From an uncultured beta proteobacterium (GTDB lineage Bacteria; Pseudomonadota; Gammaproteobacteria; Burkholderiales; Rhodocyclaceae), in NCBI GenBank assembly GCA_903953145.1, contig CAJBIL010000432.1, forward strand, positions 1 to 7,016: DNA of 7,016 nucleotides, read 5' to 3'. The notes under the pieces are model-generated. The model ran no database searches. It saw nothing but the letters and a program-made list of their open reading frames with translations, and was not told where the DNA came from. Below, piece by piece: positions 1 to 6,648 of this stretch; within the stretch, counting starts at the first letter, position 1, and each line of letters opens with the position of its first letter. Both the position numbers and the translations under genes were made by a program.

Positions 1-386
1 AAACCATGGGTTTGCGCGCTTTTACGCCGATGGTTGCGGCCTGCCCCGGCTGTGGCCGCACAACGAGCACCTTCTTTCAGGAATTGGCGCAGTCGATTCA
101 GGCGCATGTGCGTGACAACATGCCGCAGTGGCGGATCGAATACGATGGTGTAGAGAACATGACGCTGGCGGTGATGGGGTGTGTGGTTAACGGCCCGGGT
201 GAGAGCAAACACGCCAACATTGGTATCAGTCTGCCGGGTACCGGTGAGGTGCCTGCGGCGCCGGTGTTTGAAGACGGCGCAAAAACCGTTACCTTGCGCG
301 GTGACAATATTGCCGAAGAATTTACCGCCATCGTTGATCGTTACGTGGCGCGCACCTACCAGAGAAAGATTGCAGCAAAATCATGA
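1..386 (+). CDS. ispG: 4-hydroxy-3-methylbut-2-enyl diphosphate synthase, C-terminal part (5' end outside window)
   Basis: IspG (GcpE) is a cytosolic [4Fe-4S] enzyme that reductively converts 2-C-methyl-D-erythritol 2,4-cyclodiphosphate to HMBPP in the MEP isoprenoid pathway. Only the C-terminal iron-sulfur domain is present. The frame is open at the left edge (first full codon at base 3), so the ATG at 6 is internal and not the start. Three cysteines that should ligate the cluster are visible: the CPGC pair (codons 42-44 and 51-53) and the cysteine of GCVVNGPGE (180-182). The following glutamate (201-203) matches the conserved catalytic or ligating Glu of the family. The segment between the two cysteine motifs is longer than in E. 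coli IspG, as in betaproteobacterial forms. The TGA stop (384-386) overlaps the hisS ATG. The identification is firm; the missing N-terminal TIM barrel could not be checked. Confidence 0.96.
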   Translation, partial: TMGLRAFTPMVAACPGCGRTTSTFFQELAQSIQAHVRDNMPQWRIEYDGVENMTLAVMGCVVNGPGESKHANIGISLPGTGEVPAAPVFEDGAKTVTLRGDNIAEEFTAIVDRYVARTYQRKIAAKS

Positions 387-1666
387 GTCAAAATATCCAG
401 TCCGTCCGCGGGATGAACGACATCCTGCCGGGTGAGGCAGAGTTCTGGGAGTTGTTCGAGGAAACGGTTCGTTCATGGCTGAAGAGCTATGGCTATCGTC
501 CGATTCGTCTGCCCATCGTTGAGCCGACGCCACTATTTAAGCGCGCGATCGGGGAAGTGACCGACATCGTTGAGAAGGAAATGTATTCCTTCGTCGATAG
601 CCTCAACGGCGAGTTGCTGACGCTTCGCCCGGAAGGCACCGCCGGTTGTGTGCGTGCCGTCATCCAGCATAATTTGATTGCCCAGCAGCCGCAGCGGCTT
701 TACTACATGGGGCAGATGTATCGCCACGAACGGCCGCAAAAAGGGCGCTACCGCCAGTTTCATCAGGTAGGTGTCGAAGCGCTTGGTTTCTCCGGGCCGG
801 ACATTGATGCCGAGCAGATTCTTATGGGCGCCCGTCTGTGGGATGACCTCGGGCTTGACGGCATCAAGTTGCAGCTCAATACGCTCGGCCAGCCGGAGGA
901 GCGCGCGCGCCACCGTGCCGAGCTGATTACCTATTTTGAGAGCCAGTCAGAACTGCTTGACGAAGATGCAAAGCGGCGTTTGCACAGCAACCCGTTGCGT
1001 ATTCTCGATAGCAAGAATCCGGCGATGCAGGAAATGATCGTTGGCGCGCCGAAGCTGATGGATCATCTCGGTGCTGAATCACTGGCGCACTTCGACGCAG
1101 TGCAACAAGTGTTACGCGATGCCGGCCAGCCTTACGAAATCAATCCGCGTCTGGTGCGTGGGCTTGATTACTACAATCTGACCGTTTTTGAATGGGTGAC
1201 TGATCGCCTCGGGGCGCAAGGCACAGTCTGTGCCGGTGGCCGCTTTGACGGGTTGGTCGAGCAGCTGGGTGGCAAGCCTTCGCCCGCCTGTGGTTTTGCG
1301 ATGGGGGTCGAGCGTTTGATCGCCCTGATTCGTGATGCAGGTGGCGAGCCCGCGCCGCAGTGTGTTGATGTCTATGTGGTGCATCAGGGAACTGCTGCTT
1401 CACGCCTCGCGCCTCGGGTTGCCGAGGGCTTGCGTGATCAGGGTATTAACGTTCTGTTTCACTGCGGCGGTGGGAGTTTCAAGTCGCAAATGAAAAAAGC
1501 CGATGCTTCGGGTGCCGCCTACGCTGTCATTATTGGCGATGATGAAGCCGAGGCCGGTGAGGTGACGCTCAAGCCGCTGCGTGAAGAAGGTGCTCAAAAA
1601 CGTGTCAGTGTCGACAATGTGGCCGACGAAATTATGAACTCATTTATGGATATGGAAGAAGCGTAA
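383..1666 (+). CDS. hisS: Histidine--tRNA ligase (HisRS)
   Basis: This cytosolic class II aminoacyl-tRNA synthetase charges tRNA-His with histidine using ATP, acting as a homodimer. At 427 residues it is the usual bacterial length. The N-terminus (QSVRGMNDILP, residues 6-16) is the standard HisRS opening and includes motif 1 context. Motif 2 follows at about 106-131, with YRHERPQKGRYRQF carrying the ATP-binding arginine. The HisRS-specific histidine-binding signature RGLDYY is at 259-264. Motif 3 lies at about 302-311 (GFAMGVERL). The C-terminal alpha/beta anticodon-binding domain spans about 326-427. The ATG overlaps the ispG stop by 4 bases (ATGA), and the gene ends in TAATG, sharing one base with the next start. 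The Shine-Dalgarno is only a loose GAGAAAG about 14 bases upstream, so translation probably depends on coupling to ispG. No key residue seems missing. Confidence 0.98.
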   Translation: MSQNIQSVRGMNDILPGEAEFWELFEETVRSWLKSYGYRPIRLPIVEPTPLFKRAIGEVTDIVEKEMYSFVDSLNGELLTLRPEGTAGCVRAVIQHNLIAQQPQRLYYMGQMYRHERPQKGRYRQFHQVGVEALGFSGPDIDAEQILMGARLWDDLGLDGIKLQLNTLGQPEERARHRAELITYFESQSELLDEDAKRRLHSNPLRILDSKNPAMQEMIVGAPKLMDHLGAESLAHFDAVQQVLRDAGQPYEINPRLVRGLDYYNLTVFEWVTDRLGAQGTVCAGGRFDGLVEQLGGKPSPACGFAMGVERLIALIRDAGGEPAPQCVDVYVVHQGTAASRLAPRVAEGLRDQGINVLFHCGGGSFKSQMKKADASGAAYAVIIGDDEAEAGEVTLKPLREEGAQKRVSVDNVADEIMNSFMDMEEA

Positions 1667-2349
1667 TGGCTACCTACGACCTTGAAGAACAGGAACAACT
1701 CGCCGAAATGAAGGCGTGGTGGAAGCAATACGGCAACCTGCTTGTTGGTTTGCTGACCGCAGCCGCTATTGGCGTACTCGTCTGGCAAGGCTGGAACTGG
1801 TATCAGCGCAATCAGACGGCACAGGCATCGATGGTCTATAACGTGTTGCAGAAGGCTGTACTCGAAAAAGATTCACAGCGAACCAAGGCGGCCAGTGGTG
1901 AACTTCTTGAAAAGTTTGGCGGTACTACCTACGCCTCGCTTGGCGCATTGACGGCTGCCAAAGCAATGTTCGATGCGGGTGATGTAAAAACGGCCAAGGC
2001 GCAACTGCTCTGGGTCGTCGAACACGGTAAGGACGAGTTGCGCGATCTGGCTCGTGTTCGCCTAGCTGCCGTTTTACTTGATGAGAAGGCTTACGACGAA
2101 GCGCTGAAACAGCTAGACGGCAATGTCAGCGCCGGTTTTGCCACACGTTTTGCCGAGAGTCGCGGAGATGTTCTGAATGCTCAGGGTAAAAAGTCCGAAG
2201 CGCGCAGTGCCTACCAGACAGCGCTTACCAAGCTTGATGAAGGTGACAAAACAGGTAAAGGTAAAAACTCTTTGCAGGACAAGCAGGCTAACGCGCCGTA
2301 CCGGGAAATGCTGCAACAGAAACTCGATGCGCTCGGGGAGAGCAAGTAA
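1666..2349 (+). CDS. yfgM: YfgM-family tetratricopeptide inner-membrane protein (ancillary SecYEG translocon subunit)
   Basis: This protein resembles E. coli YfgM, a single-pass inner-membrane protein with a periplasmic TPR-like domain that associates with PpiD and the SecYEG translocon and helps hand over exported proteins. It has 227 residues (E. coli about 206). The short charged N-terminus starts MATYDLEEQEQL and has the family-typical KAWWKQYGN at about 16-24. One transmembrane helix spans about 24-45 (LLVGLLTAAAIGVLVWQGW). The rest is alanine-rich helical repeat sequence, for example the helices at about 90-120 and 125-150. A Lys/Gly-rich stretch (KTGKGKNSLQDK, about 195-206) precedes the last helix. 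The position between hisS and bamB is the conserved location of yfgM, which strengthens the call. The start overlaps the hisS stop by one base and has GGAAG about 7 bases upstream. The function is inferred from family and synteny. Confidence 0.9.
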   Translation: MATYDLEEQEQLAEMKAWWKQYGNLLVGLLTAAAIGVLVWQGWNWYQRNQTAQASMVYNVLQKAVLEKDSQRTKAASGELLEKFGGTTYASLGALTAAKAMFDAGDVKTAKAQLLWVVEHGKDELRDLARVRLAAVLLDEKAYDEALKQLDGNVSAGFATRFAESRGDVLNAQGKKSEARSAYQTALTKLDEGDKTGKGKNSLQDKQANAPYREMLQQKLDALGESK

Positions 2350-3494
2350 TGAAAAAACTTCTTGCCGCAGCCATGCTGCCACTGCTGCTGGCAGGTTGTT
2401 CTAGCCTTGATTCAATCAATCCGTTTTCGAGTGCGCCAAGCGGGCCGAAAATGGCTGAATTACTACCGATCCAGGCGACTACCGAGGCGCGCATTGTCTG
2501 GCGCGAAAACGTTGGCAAAGGAGAAGATTACGTATTGGTGCCGGCAGTAGTCGGTTCATCGGTTTATGCGGTAAGCCGGGATGGAAACCTTGTGCGTCTT
2601 GACGATGGCAAGCCAGTCTGGCGTATCAATGCCGGTCAGGCAGTTTCTGGTGGTGTGGGTGCGAATGGCAGCATGGTTGTGGTCGGCTCGCCCAAAGGCG
2701 ATGTGCTGGCTTTTTCTGCGGAGAACGGAAAACCGCTCTGGAAAGCCAAAGCAACTAGCGAAATTCTAGCTGCGCCAGTGCTTGGTGAAGGTATTGTCAT
2801 TGTGCGAAGTGGTGACAACCGGGTCGCCGCTTACGATTCAAGTGACGGCAAAAGAAAGTGGATTTATCAGCGACCAACGCCTGCTTTATCCCTGCGCGTT
2901 ACGGCCAGCCCTGTTATTTCTGAAAAATACGTTTTTGCAGGTTTTCCGGGCGGTAAGCTGATCGCGATGAGCATCAATAATGGTGCTGCAGTTTGGGAAG
3001 GTACGGTCGCTTTGCCAAAAGGAGCGACCGAACTTGATCGAGTGGCTGACATCACCAGCACCCCGGTGATTGACGGGCGCGATATCTGTGCCGTTGCATT
3101 TCAGGGGCGCGTTGCCTGTTTTGATCTGAATAGCGGCAATCTTTCATGGGCGCGAGACATGTCGAGTGCTGCCGGTTTGTCGATCGATGGTCGCTACGTC
3201 TATGTTTCAGATGACAAGGGTGCCGTGCATGCGCTTGACCGGGCGAGCGGCGCCAGCATCTGGAAGCAGGACAAGCTTTCACTGCGACGACTGACTGCAC
3301 CGCTCCCAAGGCGTGGTTTGATCGTCGTGGCCGATGTGCAGGGAATTGTGCATTTTCTGAGTCGTGAAGACGGTTCCTTCGCAGCTCGCCTGGCAACAGA
3401 TGGAAGTGCGATTACTGCTTCCTTGCAGCCCTTAGGCAGCGCACTGCTTTTGCAGACACGTAACGGCAGTATCTATGCCATTGAGGCGCAATGA
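2349..3494 (+). CDS. bamB: Outer membrane assembly lipoprotein BamB
   Basis: BamB is the beta-propeller lipoprotein of the BAM complex. It binds BamA at the periplasmic face of the outer membrane and aids insertion of beta-barrel proteins. The N-terminus is a lipoprotein signal: KK, a hydrophobic stretch and lipobox LAGC with the lipidated cysteine at residue 17. The next residue is Ser, not Asp, which fits sorting to the outer membrane. The body shows repeated PQQ-like propeller blades, each with a G-x-x-x-W type turn: DGKPVW (86-91), NGKPLW (126-131), DGKRKW (166-171), NGAAVW (211-216), SGNLSW (262-267) and SGASIW (300-305). A loop LSLR (180-183) matches the E. coli BamB loop implicated in BamA contact. 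At 381 residues it is close to E. coli (392). GGGGAG at 2335-2340 is a strong Shine-Dalgarno 8 bases from the ATG. It overlaps yfgM by 1 base and der by 4 bases. Confidence 0.96.
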   Translation: MKKLLAAAMLPLLLAGCSSLDSINPFSSAPSGPKMAELLPIQATTEARIVWRENVGKGEDYVLVPAVVGSSVYAVSRDGNLVRLDDGKPVWRINAGQAVSGGVGANGSMVVVGSPKGDVLAFSAENGKPLWKAKATSEILAAPVLGEGIVIVRSGDNRVAAYDSSDGKRKWIYQRPTPALSLRVTASPVISEKYVFAGFPGGKLIAMSINNGAAVWEGTVALPKGATELDRVADITSTPVIDGRDICAVAFQGRVACFDLNSGNLSWARDMSSAAGLSIDGRYVYVSDDKGAVHALDRASGASIWKQDKLSLRRLTAPLPRRGLIVVADVQGIVHFLSREDGSFAARLATDGSAITASLQPLGSALLLQTRNGSIYAIEAQ

Positions 3495-4996
3495 AACCGA
3501 CTATCGTACTCGTCGGCCGTCCCAACGTCGGCAAATCGACGCTGTTTAACCGGCTGACCAAAACACGGGATGCCCTCGTCGCCGATATTCCTGGCCTGAC
3601 GCGTGACCGGCATTATGGTCACGGCAAACTTGGCGACAAGCCTTATCTGGTCGTTGATACCGGTGGTTTCGAGCCGCTGGCCAAAGACGGCATCATGCAC
3701 GAAATGGCCCGCCAGACGGAGCAGGCAATTGTTGAGGCTGATGCTATCGTTTTCGTTGTTGATGGCCGTACCGGCATCACCGCACTGGATAAGGACATCG
3801 CCAACAAACTGCGCAAGGCAGCTCGCCCGGTTTTTGTCGCAGTCAATAAAGCTGAGGGTATGCAGCATGGCGTTGTGGTAGCTGATTTCCATGAACTTGG
3901 CCTTGGCGAACCGTACTGTATTTCAGCGGCGCACGGCGAAGGTGTGCGAAGTGTGATGGAACTGGTGCTCGAACCCTATCCCGATCCGGTAGCCGCTCAT
4001 GACGAAACCGATGAGTTGAAGGTGGCGATTGTGGGGCGCCCCAATGTGGGCAAGAGCACCATGATCAATGCGCTGATCGGTGAAGAGCGTGTTATCGCTT
4101 TTGACCAGCCGGGTACTACACGCGATGCAATCTACATCGACTTTGAGCGTGGCGGGAAACACTACACGCTGATTGATACGGCAGGGTTGCGACGCAAGGG
4201 CAATGTTTTTGAGACTATCGAAAAATTTTCGGTGATCAAAACTTTGCAGTCGATTGAAGATGCCAATGTGGTCGTGCTTGTGCTTGATGCGCGGGCGGAC
4301 ATTTCCGATCAGGATGCGCATATCGCCGGTTTTGTCGTTGAGTCAGGCCGGGCGCTGGTCGTGGCCGTGAATAAATGGGACGGTCTTGATCCCTATGTGC
4401 GCGACCAGCTCAAGGCTGATCTTGAGCGCAAGCTGAAATTTCTCGATTTTGCCAAGTTCCACTATGTCTCGGCACTGAAGGGGCAAGGACTCGAGCCGAT
4501 TTTCCGTTCAGTCGATGCCGCATACAAGGCGGCTACTGCTGATCTGTCGACACCGCAACTGACGCGCGCGTTGATTGACGCAGTGGCTAAACAAACGCCG
4601 CCCCGCAGTGGTATCTTCCGCCCGAAACTGCGCTATGCGCATCAGGGCGGGCGTAATCCACCGCTTATTGTCATTCACGGTAACGCGCTTGAGAAAGTGC
4701 CTGATTCCTATCGTCGCTATCTGGAGCACACCTTCCGTGATGTGTTCAAGTTGCAGGGAACCCCGCTACGAATCCAGTTCAACGTTTCGCACAATCCATT
4801 TGCCGACCGGAAGGCGCCCGAGCAAAACAGGCGTTCGCCAAAACCAAAGCCTTTGTCGCGGACTGAGCTTGCTCAAAAGCCCAAAACTAAACCAAAGCCC
4901 AAATTAGGTGCTGCTGCAAAGCCGGCAGTTAAGTCAGAAAGAGGGGCAAAATCTGTTGGTAGGAAAACGCCTAGACCCAAGTCGGGCCGTGCCTGA
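3491..4996 (+). CDS. der: Ribosome biogenesis GTPase Der (EngA) with an extended basic C-terminal tail
   Basis: Der is an essential tandem-GTPase factor for maturation of the 50S subunit. Domain 1 has G1 GRPNVGKS at 9-16, G3 DTGG at 56-59, G4 NKAE at 119-122 and G5 SA at 145-146. Domain 2 has G1 GRPNVGKS at 182-189, G3 DTAG at 229-232, G4 NKWD at 294-297 and G5 SAL at 327-329. The Asp-to-Glu G4 variant in domain 1 is familiar from betaproteobacterial Der, so it is not a defect. A KH-like RNA-binding domain spans about 355-435. After it comes a 66-residue tail (436-501) with 13 Lys, 8 Arg and 11 Pro but only 4 acidic residues. This makes the protein 501 residues, longer than the roughly 440-490 I expect for the family. 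The ATG overlaps the bamB stop (ATGA), with GAGG 4 bases upstream. It is probably the last gene of the upstream coupled operon, with possible read-through into hfq. Confidence 0.97.
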   Translation: MKPTIVLVGRPNVGKSTLFNRLTKTRDALVADIPGLTRDRHYGHGKLGDKPYLVVDTGGFEPLAKDGIMHEMARQTEQAIVEADAIVFVVDGRTGITALDKDIANKLRKAARPVFVAVNKAEGMQHGVVVADFHELGLGEPYCISAAHGEGVRSVMELVLEPYPDPVAAHDETDELKVAIVGRPNVGKSTMINALIGEERVIAFDQPGTTRDAIYIDFERGGKHYTLIDTAGLRRKGNVFETIEKFSVIKTLQSIEDANVVVLVLDARADISDQDAHIAGFVVESGRALVVAVNKWDGLDPYVRDQLKADLERKLKFLDFAKFHYVSALKGQGLEPIFRSVDAAYKAATADLSTPQLTRALIDAVAKQTPPRSGIFRPKLRYAHQGGRNPPLIVIHGNALEKVPDSYRRYLEHTFRDVFKLQGTPLRIQFNVSHNPFADRKAPEQNRRSPKPKPLSRTELAQKPKTKPKPKLGAAAKPAVKSERGAKSVGRKTPRPKSGRA

Positions 4997-5023
4997 ATTT
5001 TCTTTTCTGCTTTTGCAGGTGCT

Positions 5024-5053
5024 ATGGCAAAGCGTTGAAAAATCAATTATGCT
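5024..5053 (+). promoter_or_regulatory. Candidate sigma70 promoter for hfq
   Basis: In the der-hfq gap, ATGGCA (5024-5029) matches 4 of 6 bases of the -35 consensus, and TATGCT (5048-5053) matches 4 of 6 of the -10 consensus, with 18 bases between them. Transcription would begin near 5060, giving a leader of about 30 bases before the hfq ATG. There is no extended -10 TG. This is the best pair I can find in the gap, but it is weak, and hfq may instead be read from upstream or from another site. Confidence 0.35.
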
Positions 5054-5079
5054 AATCAGCCAACCACACAACGAAACAT

Positions 5080-5083
5080 GGAG
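5080..5083 (+). promoter_or_regulatory. Shine-Dalgarno of hfq within a CsrA-like ACAUGGA context
   Basis: GGAG lies 8 bases before the hfq ATG and fixes that start. It sits in AACATGGAGTT, whose ACANGGA core resembles the CsrA/RsmA recognition motif. CsrA is known to repress E. coli hfq by covering its Shine-Dalgarno. The ribosome-binding role is well supported; CsrA control here is inference. Confidence 0.75.
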
Positions 5084-5091
5084 TTTGAACC

Positions 5092-5331
5092 ATGAGTAAT
5101 AAAGGGCAACTGTTACAAGACCCGTTTCTAAACACGCTGCGCCGTGAGCATGTGCCCGTCTCTATTTATCTGGTCAATGGCATCAAGTTGCAGGGCCAGG
5201 TCGAGTCTTTCGATCAGTATGTTGTGTTGCTCAAAAATACGGTCACTCAAATGGTTTATAAGCACGCCATTTCAACGGTCGTTCCTGCACGGCCCGTTAA
5301 TATTCAGCAGGACGATGGTAGCGAAGGGTAA
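5092..5331 (+). CDS. hfq: RNA-binding protein Hfq
   Basis: Hfq is a hexameric Sm-like RNA chaperone that pairs small RNAs with mRNAs and affects their stability and translation. At 79 residues it holds the whole Sm core. QDPFLN is at 9-14, and the Sm1 region covers about 21-50 with YLVNGIKLQG at 26-35. The Sm2 signature YKHAISTVVP is at 56-65. Residues equivalent to the E. coli distal-face Tyr25 and Lys31 (here Y26, K32) and proximal Lys56/His57 (K57, H58) are kept. The rim patch reads RREH (17-20), so the third rim arginine of E. coli is a histidine, as in other betaproteobacterial Hfq. The tail after the Sm core is about ten residues and mildly acidic (QQDDGSEG), much shorter than the E. 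coli tail. hfq is followed by hflX and hflK, the classic hfq neighbourhood, although der instead of miaA lies upstream. Confidence 0.99.
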   Translation: MSNKGQLLQDPFLNTLRREHVPVSIYLVNGIKLQGQVESFDQYVVLLKNTVTQMVYKHAISTVVPARPVNIQQDDGSEG

Positions 5332-5358
5332 TTACAGATTGTTGTTTTGGTTTTTTTA

Positions 5359-5386
5359 ACGGCCTGTCGCATTAGCGGCGGGCCGT
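5359..5386 (+). other. Strong hairpin between hfq and hflX, 28 bases after the hfq stop (possible transcript end, pause or processing site)
   Basis: Bases 5359-5370 (ACGGCCTGTCGC) pair with 5375-5386 (GCGGCGGGCCGT) to give a continuous 12-bp stem, including two G-U pairs in RNA, closed by an ATTA loop. A T7 run (5351-5357) lies just 5' of the stem, and only ATCAATTC follows it, so this is not a canonical intrinsic terminator on the + strand. On the - strand the stem would be followed by A7, which also does not fit. It is the only clear structure in the 124-base gap (5332-5455), and I see no convincing hflX promoter there. Possible roles are protecting the hfq mRNA 3' end, an RNase site or partial attenuation. 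Confidence 0.55.
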
Positions 5387-5455
5387 ATCAATTCGAAATT
5401 CCTGCCCTGTCTTTTGAAATCACCGATTTGTTTCATCTTCCCGTAAAGCCTTTCC

Positions 5456-6628
5456 GTGCTTGAACGCCCTGCATCTGGTGAGCGTGCGGTGATCGTTCAG
5501 CTTGACTTCGGCCACGATGACATTGCCGAACAGTTGGAAGAGGTACGCCTGTTAGCCGGATCGGCAGGTGCTTCTGTTTGTGCCGAAGTATACGGACCTC
5601 GGCATAGCCCTGATCCTGCGACCTATGCGGGCAAGGGTAAAGTGCAGGAAGTCGCTGCCCAGATATCTGCTCACGAAGCCGATCTGGTCATCTTCAATCA
5701 CGAGCTATCGCCCGCTCAGGAGCGCAATCTGGAACGCACGCTGCAATGTCGCGTGATTGATCGAACAAGCCTTATTCTTGATATTTTCGCGCAACGTGCA
5801 AAGAGTGCGGAGGGTAAGTTGCAGGTTGAACTTGCACAGCTTGGCCATCTTGCGACCCGTCTGGTGCGGGGGTGGACTCACCTTGAGCGGCAAAAGGGTG
5901 GTATTGGTTTGCGTGGGCCAGGCGAAACACAGCTGGAAACCGATCGTCGGTTGCTTGGTAAACGGGTAAAGCTTCTCAAGGAGCGCCTCGGCAGAGTTGA
6001 GCGTCAGCGTGGTGTGCAGCGCAAATCGAGAGTGCGCGGTGAAGTATTGAACGTTTCTCTGGTTGGGTACACTAATGCTGGCAAATCAACCTTGTTCAAT
6101 GCTTTGACGCACGCCGGCGTTTATGCGGCCGACAAGTTGTTTGCGACACTTGATACAACTTCGAGAAAACTGTGGCTGGGTGAAGCTGGAAATATCGTGA
6201 TTTCAGATACCGTTGGCTTTATCCGTGATCTCCCGCACGAACTGATTGCTGCTTTTCACGCGACACTTGAGGCTACAGCGCAGGCTGACTTGCTTTTGCA
6301 TGTTGTTGATTCGGCAAGTACGGCGCGTAATGATCAGGTTGCTGAAGTAAACAAGGTGCTCGAAGAGATTGGCGCCAGTGCGGTACCGCAGATTCTTGTG
6401 CTAAACAAGCTTGACTTGACGGGTCTCCCTTCCGCTGTTGAGCGCGACGAATATGGTAGAATCCAGCGCGTTCGAGTTAGCGCCAAAAGTGCTGAAGGCT
6501 TGCCATTGCTGCGTAATGCACTAACTGAATTGGCTCTTGAAAAATCAAGCATGATGCATCACCTGCAACTGATTGACGAAATTTCGTTAACCCCCAACAC
6601 TCTTCTGGACTCAGGTTCTTTCCTATGA
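5456..6628 (+). CDS. hflX: Ribosome-associated GTPase HflX (GTG start)
   Basis: HflX is a GTPase that binds the 50S subunit and splits stalled or stressed ribosomes. The start is GTG at 5456. An in-frame TAA at 5444-5446 rules out anything earlier, and the resulting N-terminus (MLERPASGERAVIVQLDF) matches the family opening. The N-terminal HflX domain (about 1-110) is followed by a basic coiled-coil linker (about 115-195) that includes the conserved GPGETQLETDRR (154-165). The G domain has G1 GYTNAGKST at 204-212, G3 DTVGF at 251-255, G4 NKLD at 317-320 and G5 SAKS at 342-345. After the G domain only about 30 residues remain, fewer than in E. coli HflX (426 residues). The upstream Shine-Dalgarno is weak (TAAAG about 7 bases before GTG), suggesting low translation. 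The gene follows hfq after a gap with a hairpin and ends 20 bases before the hflK start. Confidence 0.96.
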   Translation: MLERPASGERAVIVQLDFGHDDIAEQLEEVRLLAGSAGASVCAEVYGPRHSPDPATYAGKGKVQEVAAQISAHEADLVIFNHELSPAQERNLERTLQCRVIDRTSLILDIFAQRAKSAEGKLQVELAQLGHLATRLVRGWTHLERQKGGIGLRGPGETQLETDRRLLGKRVKLLKERLGRVERQRGVQRKSRVRGEVLNVSLVGYTNAGKSTLFNALTHAGVYAADKLFATLDTTSRKLWLGEAGNIVISDTVGFIRDLPHELIAAFHATLEATAQADLLLHVVDSASTARNDQVAEVNKVLEEIGASAVPQILVLNKLDLTGLPSAVERDEYGRIQRVRVSAKSAEGLPLLRNALTELALEKSSMMHHLQLIDEISLTPNTLLDSGSFL

Positions 6629-6639
6629 TCGCAAGCATT

Positions 6640-6643
6640 GGAG
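6640..6643 (+). promoter_or_regulatory. Shine-Dalgarno that sets the hflK start at 6649
   Basis: GGAG is 5 bases before the ATG at 6649. An in-frame ATG at 6625 overlaps the hflX stop (ATGA) but would add eight residues (MIASIGVL) not expected in HflK. The 6649 start gives the conserved MSLNDPQWG opening, so I prefer it. Confidence 0.7.
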
Positions 6644-6648
6644 TACTC

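Noticed and set aside
119..122. Possible loss of function from NKAE in place of NKxD in the first G domain of Der (protein residues 119-122)
   Set aside because: This variant is familiar in betaproteobacterial Der, so it is a clade feature and not a defect.
533..913. 126-codon open frame on the - strand inside hisS
   Set aside because: It lies wholly opposite a clear HisRS coding region, has no recognisable motif or ribosome site, and is expected from codon bias.
3473..3892. 139-codon open frame on the - strand opposite the start of der
   Set aside because: It mirrors the first Der GTPase domain, whose motifs are unmistakable; no family signature is seen in the antisense product.
3923..4321. 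132-codon open frame on the - strand opposite der domain 2
   Set aside because: It is antisense to conserved G motifs and has no independent evidence of coding.
5025..5039. Sigma54-like TGGCA...TTGAA in the der-hfq gap
   Set aside because: The spacing between the two elements is one base short and the -12 GC is missing.
4908..5099. 63-codon + strand frame running from the der tail to the hfq start
   Set aside because: It is out of frame with der, has no Shine-Dalgarno or known family resemblance, and most of it overlaps the der tail.
5414..5449. Possible hflX promoter beginning with TTGAAA
   Set aside because: No acceptable -10 lies 15-19 bases downstream; the nearest A/T-rich hexamer is about 24 bases away.
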